DNA of 64,000 nt from Xiphydria camelus (lineage: Eukaryota > Arthropoda > Insecta > Hymenoptera > Xiphydriidae): NCBI GenBank assembly GCA_963678675.1, contig OY783194.1:8423744-8487743 (forward strand). The letters run 5' to 3'. The position numbers and the translations under genes were made by a program. Positions 10,077 to 21,142 of this stretch are shown one piece after another; position 1 is the stretch's first letter, and the number at the start of each line of letters is the position of its first letter. The notes below the pieces were generated by a model. The model did not search any database, was not told the origin of the DNA, and worked only from the letters and a program-made list of their open reading frames with translations.

Positions 10077-11099
10077 TTATTGTGTTATATATGAACCGTT
10101 CTGCTCTATTACCTTCTTTCATCTCTCAGGAAGCCTCATTATGCCGTCTTTCCAAAATTGTTGAGGCTTACTTGCAAAATATTCATCAAGGTGCATTTTT
10201 ATTTCGTTTACGGATTTGAAACATTTACCACGAAGAGAATTTTTAACGAGAGAAACAAGTAATAATCGGATGGAGCAAGGTCTGGGAAGTACGGAGGATT
10301 GGGTAGAACGTCCCAATCAAACTGCAATAGTTTTTGTCTTACGGTCATCGCAACATACGGTCTTGCGTTGTCGTGATGAAAAACGACGCCTCGTCGGTCC
10401 GTCAATTTTTGCCGTTTTTCTGCTATGGCTGCTTTCAACTGATCGAGTTGATTGCAATACTTGTCAGAATTGATCGTTTCACCTCAAGGAAGGAGCTCAT
10501 AGTAAACTACACCTTTCCATTCCCACCAAATGCACAAAAGAACTTTCTTCGGATGAAGTCCAGGCTTCGCAACAATTGAAGGTATATTTGCCTTAGACCA
10601 AGTGCGTTTTCGATACACATTTTCATATAAAATCCAAATCTCGTCTCCAGTGACAAGACTCTTTAAGAAAGGATTTCTTTCATGTCGCTGAAGGAGCAAA
10701 TCGCACGTAGAGACGCGGTCCATAAGGTTGGTGTCCGTCAAAAGGTGTGGAACCCAAACTTCACACTTATTCACATATCCCATCTTATTTAAATGCTTAT
10801 GTACCATTGTCCTTGGAATGCTGGTGACATCCACTATCTGGCGTACACTATATCGCGGATTTTCAGTGAGCATACTTTTCACAAGGTCCGTATCCGTGGT
10901 TGCTGGGCGGCCGCTGCGGTCTTCATCTTTCAAGTCGAAATTGCCAGCTCTAAATTTTTAAAACCAACTGCGGACGGTTCTACTAGTCGTAGTACCATCC
11001 CCGTAAACGGTGCAAATCTCGTCTGCAGTGTCCTTTACACTATTGCCTTTTTTAAAGCAATTAAGTAACATGCCGCAAATGTTTCTTTTGGCTATCCAT
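10077..11099 (-). pseudogene. mariner transposase (D,D34D), broken
   Basis: Starts at the ATG complementary to 11097-11099 (MDSQKKHLRH), then helix-turn-helix text GTTTSRTVRSWF and DEDRSGRPATT. Catalytic motifs: TGDEIW (first D), HHDNARPYV (second D) and DLAPSDYYLF (third D), with 34 residues between the last two, the mariner signature. The C-terminus reads FWKDGIMRLPER then NGSYITQ. Breaks: a frameshift after about codon 12, a stop after RSWF, a frameshift near 10440-10480, one near 10210, and TGG to TGA after LPER. It is inactive. Clear terminal repeats were not found on either side. Confidence 0.85.
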
Positions 11100-11524
11100 A
11101 TTGAACGGTGTAGAAAAAAATCTTAAAGGGACTTTGTCACTAACGCGAAACGTACTGTGAAAGAGCTCTGGAGCGACTGACCCGATCCCATAAACAGCTT
11201 ACAGATAAGCTCGCATGTTTATATAAACCTAGCCGGTTGGAGCCATTCATAGCGTGGCGCAAGCGACTTCAGACCTTTTCTATTTTCCTCGCCGTGTCCA
11301 TACCCTTCCAATTAGAATCGTAAAATCGCCTTCATTAGACAGAGAAAATTGTAATCTACAAAATGACACCAAGATCAACTCCCCACGCCCACTCTCAACT
11401 CAAGGCAACTCAAGGGCAACTCAAACGCCCAGGGGTCGCGACCGAACATTTGTTACATTTTGAAGATTCGTGTACTCCTACCTCAGAACACCGATTCCTT
11501 AAACATTTCCAATGTTAAAAATAA
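11100..11524. other. flank of mariner remnant, no gene seen
   Basis: The sequence probably contains the mariner 5' untranslated end (AAACGTACTGTGAAAGAGC region). Beyond it lies unassigned DNA. No supported ORF. Confidence 0.3.
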
Positions 11525-11711
11525 GAAACTTTGTGACGCGGAGAATCGCTCCGCGTCACAAAAAGCAGGCAGTCGGCCCTTTCGTGGTCATGTGCACGAA
11601 TTAGCCATCGAAAGGGCCTGGCGATAAGGTAGGCGCGCGATCGCGACATCGAAACGAACGAGACACCTCCGTACCGATACGCGTTAAGCGACCGGGCCGG
11701 TAGCGTATGTA
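11525..11711. repeat. GC-rich LTR-like flank (left side of gypsy insertion)
   Basis: Begins with a strong hairpin (GTGACGCGGAG ... CTCCGCGTCAC, about 11531-11560). It is GC-rich, like 16632-17841 on the other side of the gypsy element and unlike the AT-rich surroundings. I infer that both flanks are halves of one older element into which the gypsy copy inserted, but no target duplication could be confirmed. Confidence 0.35.
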
Positions 11712-12096
11712 TGGGACACGCCCTAAGACGACGAGGTTTGATCGAACCTCGAGGAGGCGTTATCACGGTAGGATAATGTCGACGTCGTGCTCCTGGCTTC
11801 CAACCAGGCGTGGCTCACAAAACGTGTTGCACCCTCAACGCTAGTCTGAAAACGTCTCACGCAGGAAAGACCAAGACGGTTGCAACAAAGAGACTTTTAA
11901 TGGAACAAAGGGCTTTGTGACAATGGAAGTCGTACAATCGATGCTCGATGCTTCGCATGCAGAGAAAGACTGAAGTTCTTTCTCTCGATATCCACTACGT
12001 ACAACGTGGTGCTGCGGAGCGTCGTGGTGGTGCAGCGATCTGCACGCTGTGCTCCGCGCATGCGTAGCTGTCATCCACTACTGTCGTCTCTCCACA
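11712..12096 (-). repeat. 3' LTR of the gypsy element
   Basis: On the minus strand it starts TGTGGAGAGACGACAG and ends GGGCGTGTCCCA. It aligns along its length with 16247-16631, with scattered substitutions. The C-terminal end of pol (stop at 12078) runs a few codons into the LTR. Confidence 0.88.
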
Positions 12097-15000
12097 GCAC
12101 TCCCCTCCGAGTGACTTGGCGAAGTCACGAAACTGACGGTTTTCTTCTCTCTCGAATAAGTTCTCAGAGGAGGTATTGTGGAAAGAGCTGCTGCAGAAGT
12201 GGTTGTTGATGATGTTGGCTGGCTGCTTGGGATTAGTTCGGGATCCTGCTCGAAAAATGCTGGTTTTAGTCTTTCAGTAGAAACTGTGGTATCCTTACCG
12301 TCGATTCTTAGTTTAAAGACAGCGTCAGAGATCCGTTCGATAATCTGGTAAGGTCCTTCGTAGGGCGGTTGAAGTGGTTTCTTCGTTGAGTCGACTCTGA
12401 CGAAAGAGTGCGAGCAGGAAAAGAGATCTTTATGTGCGAAAGAAACTCTTTTGCCGTGATGATCCGTAGGGACCGCACGAACTGTCTTCATGTATTCCCT
12501 GAGTTTCTCGATGAAGACTTGAGGATCAGGCGGCATGTCGATGTCGATAAAAAAATTCGCCCGGCAGACGGAGAGTTGTTCCGTAGACAAGTTCCGCTGC
12601 TGTCGCCTTAAAATCTTCTTTGAAGCTCGTTCTTAAACCGAGGAGGACCGTTGGCAATATCTCGACCCATTCTTGCGTACCATGGCACATTATTGCGGCT
12701 TTAAGCGACCGGTACCAGCGTTCCACCATGCCATTCGAAACCGGGTGATATGCTGTAGTCCGTGTCTTTTTGCTGCCGATGAGATGGGTAAGAGTCTGAA
12801 ATAATTGCGATTCGAATTTAGAACCTCTGTCGGTCGTGATGGTCACTGGGGATCCGAAACGCGAAACCCAGTGTGAATAAAATGCCGTGATGACGGAATC
12901 AGCAGTGATATCCTTGATCGGGATCGCTTCTGGCCAACGTGTAAAACGATCTATCATTGTTAGGCAATAGCGAAATCCCTGAGACGATGGGAGTAGTCCA
13001 ATTAAATCCAGATGAACATGGTTGAATCCCGTACTAGGCATCGGAAGATGTTCTGGGATGTTCTTAATATGGCGATGCACTTTACTGCGTTGACAAGGCA
13101 AGCACGTGCGAGCCAATTCGGTGATGCCTCTGTTCATTCTCGGCCATACGAATCGTTGCTAGATCAGTTTTCGGATTGTGCGGCCACTCGGATGCGATAA
13201 ACCGTGTGTAGTCTCGAAGATTCGCTTCCTGAGAATTTTTGAAACATGAGGACGTACCACTTTTGAAGAAACATCGCAATAGATGATGTCATCAGAATCG
13301 TCAATTCGCAAACGGCGAAGCTCTAACGACGAATCCGAACGTAGTAGATCCTACAGCTCCTGGTCGCTTTTTTGTGCCTCAGCTAATTCCGCTGTGCTTA
13401 CGATGACAGGCATCTCGATCTTATCGACTCGAGAAAAAGCATCAGCGACGATGTTGTCTTGGCCCGATACGTGGACGATGGTCGTTGTAAATTGGCCAAT
13501 GAGATCCAATTAGAGCAGTTGTTGCGGTGCAGCTTTCTCTGCCTTTTGCTGAAGAGCATAAGTTAAGGATTTATGATCGGTTTTGATGATAAGTCGTCTA
13601 CCTTCGATCATAAAACGGAAGAACTTGATGCTGCTGTAAATCGCCAAGAGTTCTCGATCGTAAGTGCTATAGTTTCGTTGTGTTTCACTCAGTTTCTTGG
13701 AAAAGAATCCAAGAGGCTCCTATGCTCCATTGACGAATTGTTGCAGGACGGCTCCCATTGCTGCGTCAGAAGCATCTGTGTATAACGCAAGGGGTGCGTT
13801 TTCTTTGGGATGCGCTAATAACGATGCGTCTGCAAGTTGATTTCTGCACTCGTCGAAAGCCTTGTCGAGCTCTGGTGTCCATAAAACCGGGTGTTTGTCT
13901 TTCTTTTTCGCTCCCGCGAGAAGAGCGTGAAGAGGAGCTTGTGTAGCAGCTTCATTCTTGACAAAACGTCGATAAAAATTGATGATTCCTAGAAACCGTC
14001 GAAGTTCCGTTAGATTTGTCGGTTTCTTGAATTCGCGAATTGCACTCACTCGCTCAGGCAGTGGTAAACCACTAAAGTTCCCTCTTTGCCAATAAGGTAG
14101 CCTAGATAATTGACTTCAAGTTTTCTGAACTGGCATTTCGAAACGTTGATTGCTACGCCGTATTGACGAAGTCTGTCGAAGACTTGGCGTAAATGCTGCA
14201 AATGTTCTTCGGGGTTTTTTGAAGCGATTAAGATATCGTCGATGTAGCAAAAGACGAAGTCCAGGCCGCGAAGAACCGTATCCATGAATCTCTGAAAAGT
14301 TTGTGCTGCGTTACATAAACCGAAAGTCATTACATTGAACTGGAATAAACCAAACGGTGTAGTGATTGCAGTCTTCGGTCGGTCTTCCGAGGCGATGGGT
14401 ATCTGGTGGTATGCCCTGATGAGGTCGAGCGTCGAGAAGATGGAACAGCCGTTGAGTTTGTGTGCGAAGTACTGAATATGAGCTATCGGGTACTTGTCCG
14501 GGACGGTGACGCTGTTCAACCGGCGATGGTCGCCGCATGGTCTCCTGTCTCCCGTTTTCTTCTGCACTAAATGTAACGGACTCGCCCACGGGCTGTTTGA
14601 GGGACGACAGATCCCTTGCTCGACCATAAACTCAAATTCAGCCTTAGCTATTTTGAGTTTTTCCGGTGAAAGTCGACGTGGCCGTTCTGCAATTGGAGGT
14701 CCTTTAGTTACAATGTGGTGCATGACTTCATGCAACGGAGCTTTCCCTGGTTTAGAAGGAACAGTGATGTCAACGTATTCTTCCAGTAATTTTTGATATG
14801 TTGTACCGTTTGAAGTTGTGAGGACACTGGGAAGTTCGTCGTTGAAAATTGCTCTGATGCTGTTCAGTTTGGTGGTGCTGTCGATGAGTCTTTTATTTCG
14901 AAGATATACCAACAGTCCATTGTGTTTGAGAAAGTCAGCGCCTAAAATGGGACGAGAAACGTTAGCGACAGTGAAGACCCACCGGAACGGGCGTCGAAGG

Positions 15001-15165
15001 CCGAAATCGACGTTTAGAAGTCGCTCTCCGAAGGTGTCAATGACAGTATTATTGGCTGCGTAAAGTTTGAATGCCGCGGGAACTGACGTAGAACTAGCCA
15101 TGGACCTGGGTAGATCAGATATGACCTATCCAGTATCCACGATGAACGTCGTATTGTCGTTTTTA
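12078..15165 (-). pseudogene. gypsy pol: protease, RT, RNase H, integrase (broken)
   Basis: Minus strand, in order. Protease active site FIVDTG at about 15129-15146 is followed by a stop (15126-15128) where Ala is usual. RT (14046-15101) holds [29 protein letters not shown] and the catalytic [11 protein letters not shown] frameshift at about 14050 leads to RNase H (13720-14049: LYTDASDAAMGAVL), then another frameshift near 13725. Integrase: CLPCQRSK zinc half, then DLIGLLPSS, ITTDRG and VERWYRSLK supply D, D and E (12526-13137). A last segment (12078-12590) has PYEGPYQIIERISDAVFKL, a GPY/F-type module. It copies and integrates the element's RNA when intact; here at least four breaks disable it. 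Confidence 0.85.
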
Positions 15166-15214
15166 TCAGTGATGTTGTTTTTATCAGTTTTTATCAGCAG
15201 ACGGTTCTGCCGAG

Positions 15215-16072
15215 CTACGTCGGCTGCGAGACGACGTGTTTAGTTTCCGCACCAAATTTGTTGTGATAATAGCATTGGCTCGTGTTACCATTTCTCTCGT
15301 TCTGGTTCTGGGAACGTTGTCGAGACCTTGAAAGGCTTCGTCCTCGACCTCGTTGACCATTGTTCCGATTCCGGTTGAGCTGGTCGAGTCGAGAAGTCAG
15401 CGCAGCGACTTGCTGTTGCAATTCGACGAAGGATGCATTCTCTGCTTGCGAAGATGTCGAAGGAGGCTGCAGCACCTGCGTAGTATTCGCTGCGAAAACT
15501 TGCGCGGGATGCTGCAAATCCATTATCCTGTCGGCGAGATGCGCGAGTTTGTCCAGATCTTGTTCGAGACTTACTGCAAGAATGCCTCTGACTTGCTCGG
15601 GCATTTATTCGAAAAAAAGAGTTTTTAGGACCGTGTCACCGCATTGATTCGCGGCGAGGTTTTGACGATGTTGCAGAAAATGCGATGGTATTTGATCGCC
15701 GAGTGTTTGTCCTTTAAGTACGCGTCGAAGTCTCGTTTCGTCTGCGTCGAGAAACGCGGCAAGGATCCTCTTTTTGATCGCTTCATACTTGCCTTGAACT
15801 GGAGGGTTGCGCATGATGTCCGTGACGAAAGGCAGGACGGTCGTATCGACATTAAATAAAAGATACTGGTACTTCGTTTGGTCTCGCGTGATGCGGACGA
15901 GTTCGAATGCGGCTTCGACCTGCATGAACCAAATATCCGGTGCGTTTTGATTAAATACGGGAAGTCTCGCGATTTTCGCAAAGTGCACTTCCGGATCGAG
16001 TGGTTCGTTGGTGTTTTCGTCGCCACCCGTCGGTCCCGGGGCCAGGCCATGGTCTTCGTCGCTGTCCGTCAT
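15215..16072 (-). pseudogene. gypsy gag with internal stop
   Basis: Starts MTDSDEDHGLAPGP and contains the typical CsRn1 gag phrase FAKIARLPVFNQNAPDIWF. It continues through an in-frame TAA at 15605-15607 into MPEQVRGILAVSLEQDLDKL in the same frame. Near the end come an Arg/Ser/Gln-rich tract and CYYHNKFGAETK, which corresponds to the clade's unusual Cys-His motif with later cysteines lost. It forms the nucleocapsid in intact elements. Confidence 0.8.
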
Positions 16073-16224
16073 TGTTCCACTTCGAGTGGGGAAAATTGAA
16101 AAAGAATTTAGAACAAAATTTTACAGCGCCGCGTGTCAAAATGCGGCATGTATTCGCGATGCACTGTCACCGTTCCTATTGTCCACGTTGGAATGTAACT
16201 AATTGACGCGAAAATGTCTGGTAA

Positions 16225-16242
16225 ATCACGTCGGGGTCACCA
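16225..16242 (-). other. primer-binding site complementary to tRNA-Trp
   Basis: The minus-strand sequence TGGTGACCCCGACGTGAT lies 4 bases inside the 5' LTR. Its complement ends GGGGTCACCA, matching the acceptor end of eukaryotic tRNA-Trp plus CCA. Confidence 0.75.
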
Positions 16243-16246
16243 ACTA

Positions 16247-16631
16247 TGGGACACGCCCTAAGACGACGAGGTTTGATCGAACCTCGAGGAGGCGTTATCA
16301 CGGTAGGATAATGTCGACGTCGTGCTCCTGGCTCCCAACCAGGCATGGCCCACAAAACGTGTTGCATCGTCAACGCTAGCCTGAAAACGACTCACGCAGA
16401 AACGACCAAGACGGTTGCAACAAAGAGACTTTTAATGGAACAAAGGGCTTTGTGACAATGGAAGTCGTACAATCGATGCTCGATGCTTCGCATGCAGAGA
16501 AAGACTGACGTTCTTTCTTTCGATCTCCGCTACGTGTAACGTGGCGCTGTGGAGCGTCGTGGCGGTGCCACGATCTGCACGCTGTGCTCCGCGCATGCGT
16601 AGCTGTCATCCGCCACTGTCGTCTCTCCACA
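16247..16631 (-). repeat. 5' LTR of the gypsy element
   Basis: Direct copy of 11712-12096 in the same orientation. It ends (minus strand) in GTGTCCCA four bases before the primer-binding site. Confidence 0.88.
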
Positions 16632-17841
16632 TATGGCTGACCGGGGAGCCACCTCTGGGACGCGGGTGATAACTCGGGCGACCGCGAGGCGTCCACGTGA
16701 CAGCTTTGTTCGAAAGCCGGCAGTCCACAGATAACAGAAACCTAAAACCTGCGGCAGTCGTTGCTCGAGGAGTGTAGAGAGCGGGTGAACGAGTCGAGTA
16801 CGAGGCGGAAGTGAGTCGCGCACGAGGTGTAAAGAAAGCGAGTACGAGGCAGAAGTGAGTCGCGCCCGAGGTGTGGGAGAGGCGAGTACGAGCGTTGAGG
16901 ACCCGAGCTTGGGGAACGGCCGACCAGGGAGCCGACAACCGGATACCCCGTGGAGGAACCCGACCATTCCTGTACGATCCCCTTTTTTGTCTAGCGCTCA
17001 ACCGGCGACTCGCACCCACTCCGTCGTTGCGTGCCGCCGTCGTATCTGCGCACGCGTCTGGTCGCAGCGCTTTCCTTGTCGACGCGTCTCGTCGCGGCGT
17101 TTCCTTCGTCGATCCGTCTCGTCGCAGCGTTTTCCTCATCGACGCGTCTCGTCGCAGCATCTTTCTCGTCGATGCGTCTCGTTGCCGCGTTTTCTCGTCG
17201 ACGCATCTCGTCGTAGCGTCTTCTCGTCGACGCGTCTCGTCGCCGCTTTTCCTCATTGACGCGTCTCGTCGTAGCGTCTTCTCGTCGACGCGTCTCGTCG
17301 TAGCGCCTTCTCGTTGACGCGTCTCGTCGTAGCGTCCTCTCGTCTATGCATTCCGTCGTCTCGGCGCACACGTTTCGTCGCCATAGCATTTTCTCGAATT
17401 TGCGTCTCGTCCGAGTAGCGTTTCGTTTTAGCGCTCGCCGTTTCAGCGCAAGCGTTTCGTCGTGGTAGCGCTTTGTCGTATTCGCGCACGCGTGTCGCCG
17501 AAATAGCGTTTCCTCGTACCCGCGGTTAGCGTGGTGCATGCGGCACCAAAACCGCGCCGAGAGTTGTTCTCTCGATCGTGAGCGTCGTTCGAGCGAACAC
17601 CCGTCCCGTTCCCTACTCAAATAAAGAGTTGTTATTAGGCGTCGGCTGTTCTTCTCTTTTTCGTGCCCCGTCCGTAGATTCCGTCCTTCCGCGTCTCAGC
17701 CCACGTCATTCGAACCGCCCCTCTACCAAATGCTGGGGTAGATGAGCCCAATCGAGATCGGATCGTTTCCGATCTCCCGGATATCATTCATCGTCGAGGA
17801 GCTCGTTCGTCTCCCCTCGTGGTGCATTCGTCGTCGCACCT
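16632..17841 (+). repeat. GC-rich LTR-like flank with polyA signal and possible primer site
   Basis: This is a 1.2-kb GC-rich segment including a minisatellite. CAAATAAAGAG at about 17619 looks like a polyadenylation signal, and CACCTGGCGCCCATCG at about 17837 looks like the junction of an LTR and a TGGCGCCC-type primer site. I infer part of the LTR of a second, plus-strand retroelement (gypsy or BEL type) disrupted by the CsRn1-type insertion. No second LTR copy is in the window, so this is tentative. Confidence 0.35.
17031..17480. repeat. 29-30 bp minisatellite
   Basis: About ten or more degenerate units built on GACGCGTCTCGTCGTAGCG, with periods of 30 then 29 bases. Because the unit lacks stop codons on both strands, several frames stay open for 130-210 codons (Arg/Asp/Thr-rich minus, Ser/Arg/Val-rich plus). 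These are repeat artefacts rather than genes. It lies inside the LTR-like GC-rich block. Confidence 0.85.
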
Positions 17842-17937
17842 GGCGCCCATCGTTTTTCGTCCCGCGCGTGGCATCGTAGCCACCTTTAAATAAGTAGCGG
17901 AGGGCATCGGGGGCCCTTATCGAAACGCTACGTCACA

Positions 17938-18412
17938 ACTTTTATCTGAAATATTTTTTTGAAAACCCGAAACTGCAATAAAAATTGAGGGTTTCCATTT
18001 AAAATGTTGAAGTTATCCCGGTGGGGGAGGGAGGAGAGGGTCGAGTTTGGTATGGCTGGATAGAACTTTTAAAAATATTGAACCCGCGTTTTTTGTTTTT
18101 CGTTTTGAAGTTTTTTCCATGAATTTTTAGGATTTCGTATTTTTATGTTTCCCTCATCGATTGGAGGGCCATCTACCCCTGATACAAAAAAATATTTCAG
18201 ACAAGTTTCTTATTTTGCAATACAAATTGGGAGTTTCCATTACAAATTTTGAAGTTATCCCTCGCCCCCTAGCGGGGAAGGAGGGGGTCGAGTTTGATAT
18301 GGCTGAATAGAACTTTTAAAAATATTGAACCCGTGTTTTTTTTGTTTTTCTATGCGACGCATATTTTTCAAAATATTCGGCCGTCCCTGGATTTTTTTTA
18401 CACCCTGCATAA
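17938..18412. repeat. dispersed repeat family G, two tandem copies
   Basis: The phrases GGTCGAGTTTG, TATGGCTGGATAGAACTTTT and AAAAATATTGAACCC occur twice here in direct order. They recur at 38620-38935 (inverted) and 40985-41400. One end reads ACACCCTG. The first copy includes the uninterrupted site CCATTTAAAATGTTGAAG, which is the empty counterpart of the MITE insertion at 41112. No coding. Confidence 0.7.
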
Positions 18413-18834
18413 CTGTTATGCATTGCATAGGCAATATAAGTGTAAGAACTTATACCCTACGAACTGGAAAACATAAGTTATACGATAAATAAATTAAAAT
18501 GTCCGATGTTGTGCAATGTAATTGACGGATTTTAACATTGACATTTCTTACTTTGTGTTTATTGACTTCTTTATTTTTCAATTATTACAAGCAATTCATT
18601 AATAATATTCACCAATGTCTTCAGGTACGGACCCGCTAAGTAGCATTTCGAACATTGGTAGCCTGCTTTGATGTAGTCCTTTGTCATTTTGATCTCGGTT
18701 ACTTTCGTTGGGCTTGTTTATACCGAATGATTCGTAAGTTAGGCAACAGGAGAGATGTATGAAATATTAATCGAAGTTCCCACTCGCACCTATGCCTCTC
18801 TTGTATCGCCCACTCTGAAAAATATATAGTCCAA
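18413..18834. other. no gene seen
   Basis: About 420 bases of AT-rich DNA between repeat family G and the long-TIR element. Nothing recognised. Confidence 0.3.
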
Positions 18835-20603
18835 GAGCTGGCGTACAAAATGTGCAAGAGTTTTCTCCTATCTGGTACAATTCTAGTGAATTACAATTGG
18901 GCTGTAAAACGTCACTGTACAGTCAGCCGGTCTGGTTTTGGGACACCTGGCGTTCGCGCGCCACCAAAGGTGTCAGAATAATTAGCTTCGTGCAACTGTT
19001 TTCTACTAGCTCCAAATTAATTTATAATTAGTTTATGCAATAAAAAACTCAAAACAAACAGTCAGCCAGCAAAAGAGTGGGACACGGCCAGTCAGCATTA
19101 CTGTAAAGTTGTAGAAAAAGTTAAGTTCATGCAAGTGTTTTCTCCAAACTCAAAATTTTAAATATGTTAATTAATTCAATAACAACTATAAATCAATCAG
19201 TCAGACCTCATTTATATAGAACCCACTCAGTCAGCAGTTCAGAGAAGTTGCGATAATAAGTACGCGCGACTTCTCAATAACAATCATAAGAATCATAATT
19301 TTACTGGAAATACTGTACTCATATCCAAAAAACATCATAAAAAATATGATAATTTAAACAAAATTAAAATTAACGATTACAATCAAGACATAAACAATGA
19401 TTACACCAAAAGTAATGAAGGAAGGTGTAATGAAAGAAGAGGGATAACAACTATTCAATTTTCTTTTATTATTTCTTTTATTCAAATTTCAATTTTATGG
19501 TAAATGTACTCAAATAATATAGAAATCGCTTCAATGATTTTGACAACAGATAAAATTAAATGGGGGCCCCGCCAGGAAAGTGTATTAATAATATAGAGTC
19601 TAATTGACTTACCTCTTTTCAGATATATTAATTCTATCCCGCAGGACTTCTCTCACTTTCTTGCTCAAAGCCGTAAATTTTCTATAACATGGCACATGAT
19701 AACCATCGATGTCATTGGGAACTGATGGCAGCACTACATTATTAAACGATAAACTATTGTCCCGACGAATTTTTAAAAATGATTGGCATTTTGCAATACT
19801 ACTTTCTGTTAAGGGCACTATATTGTCTCCTTTTTTTCAAACAAAATACACAATGAACCACACATTTCTCCATAATATTTGCTTCACAACGCACGAATGT
19901 AGTGTCATCTGTCGCGTACCGAAGATTTTAATTCGTTTCTCCCCAACTAACACACAAATACATGCACCAGAGCCTTACACCTCGAATCCGCCCTGGCCCG
20001 AGAAAAACTGAGGAAACGTTTCTTTCTCTACAGCAGTGCTGGCAAAGATTCTTTATTCATTGTTCTCCGCTTCGCTCGAGATACAGTTGGTCGCCAGATG
20101 CCTTAACTACGTAGTCTCTTGTTTTAGAGCAAGGGTCATCCCTTGCGCGGATGATTGTTTTTGAAAAGTCGCGCGTACTTATTATCGCAACTTCTCTGAA
20201 CTGCTGACTGTGTGGGTTCTATATAAATGAGGTCTGACTGGTTGATTTATAGTTGTTATTGAATGAATTAACATATTGAAAAATTTGAGTTTGGAGAAAA
20301 CACTTGCATGAACTTAATTTTTTCTACAACTTTACAGTAATGCTGACTGGCCGTGTCCCACTCTTTTGCTGGCTGACTGTTTGTTTTGAGTTTTTTATTG
20401 CATAGACTAATTACAAATGAATTTGGAGCTAGTAGAAAACAGTTGCACGAACCTAATTATTCTGACACCTTTGGTAGCGCGCGAATGCCAGGTGTCCCAA
20501 AACCAGACCGGCTAACTGTACAGTGACGTTTTACAGCCCAATTGTAATTCACTAGAATTGTACCAGATAGGAGAAAACTCTTGCACATTTTGTACGCCAG
20601 CTC
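18835..20603. mobile_element. DNA element with ~430-bp terminal inverted repeats
   Basis: Left arm about 18835-19275 and right arm about 20172-20603 are inverted copies with small indels. The termini read GAGCTGGCGTACAAAATG and its complement. Between them lie about 900 bases with one transposon-type ORF fragment (19609-19818, minus). Arms this long occur in foldback elements and some cut-and-paste superfamilies. I cannot place the superfamily, and no target duplication is clear. Confidence 0.75.
19609..19818 (-). CDS. ORF fragment with GYHxxCY motif, transposon-associated
   Basis: 69 codons reading ...SSIAKCQSFLKIRRDNSLSF, then VLPSVPND and GYHVPCYRKFTALSKK. Proteins with a single Cys followed later by GYHxxCYxxF occur repeatedly as uncharacterised transposon-linked ORFs in insects (recalled). 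The pattern suggests the N-terminal zinc-binding part of a larger protein; the rest is missing. Confidence 0.4.
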   Translation of the reverse strand: MPLTESSIAKCQSFLKIRRDNSLSFNNVVLPSVPNDIDGYHVPCYRKFTALSKKVREVLRDRINISEKR

Positions 20604-21142
20604 TCCGACTAATACTTGTTATAGGCCCCTGGAAACACATTCGGATATCAATGCTTTTTGAGCAAATTTTTTCTTGGGAGGGGGGAGGCGAGGGGGAAAC
20701 ACGAGGTGGAATTGTTATTGAGCTTTTTGTCGACGCGATAATTAGCGGGTTATTTTTTTAAGTGGCTCTGCATAGTCCTTGGCGTATTTTTTACATTCTT
20801 GGTGAATTTTGGTGGCTATCGCTAGGTTTTTAAAAGTTGTTTATAATTTATGGATCGACTTTTCCATTTTCATATCTTCTGACAAATCAGTATACCTTTG
20901 CATTGTCGTAATTTCACCTATTTTAACCCATTTAACACCATTTCCAAGGAGATTGCATCCACTCATTGTTTAAATAAATTATTAACTCGCATTCTTCAAT
21001 AATACCGTTACTGTTGAATATTCGACCTTTTAAGTCTATGCAGTCTTTACATTTTTCCATTTCGTCGCATTTACCGCAGTTTCCGAAATATTCTTCGTTT
21101 CGCCGTATTCTCCAATGTTTTCGAGATATTTGCAAAATTTTA
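20604..21142. other. no gene seen; TTCGAGATATTTGCA-type repeat edge
   Basis: Includes a G-rich patch (about 20670-20700) and, at 21060-21140, TTTCCGAAATATTC and TTTTCGAGATATTTGC, words that also occur at 37010-37050. No supported gene. Confidence 0.3.

Larger units (their letters stand above)
11712..16631 (-). mobile_element. Ty3/gypsy LTR retrotransposon, CsRn1-type, 4.9 kb
   Basis: Two direct LTRs (11712-12096 and 16247-16631) flank gag-pol on the minus strand. The primer-binding site next to the 5' LTR reads TGGTGACCCCGACGTGAT, which complements the 3' end of tRNA-Trp; that primer is characteristic of the CsRn1 clade (recalled, along with its atypical gag zinc motif). A purine-rich tract GGAGGGGAG lies just before the 3' LTR. 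Order in pol: protease, RT, RNase H, integrase with a GPY/F-like module. Many stops and frameshifts make it non-autonomous now. Both LTRs are nearly identical by eye, so insertion is fairly recent. Confidence 0.9.

Noticed and set aside
16606..17620. Long Arg-rich and Ser-rich ORFs (up to ~216 codons) on both strands
   Set aside because: They arise from the 29-30 bp minisatellite whose unit has no stop on either strand; overlapping open frames in several phases show no selection.
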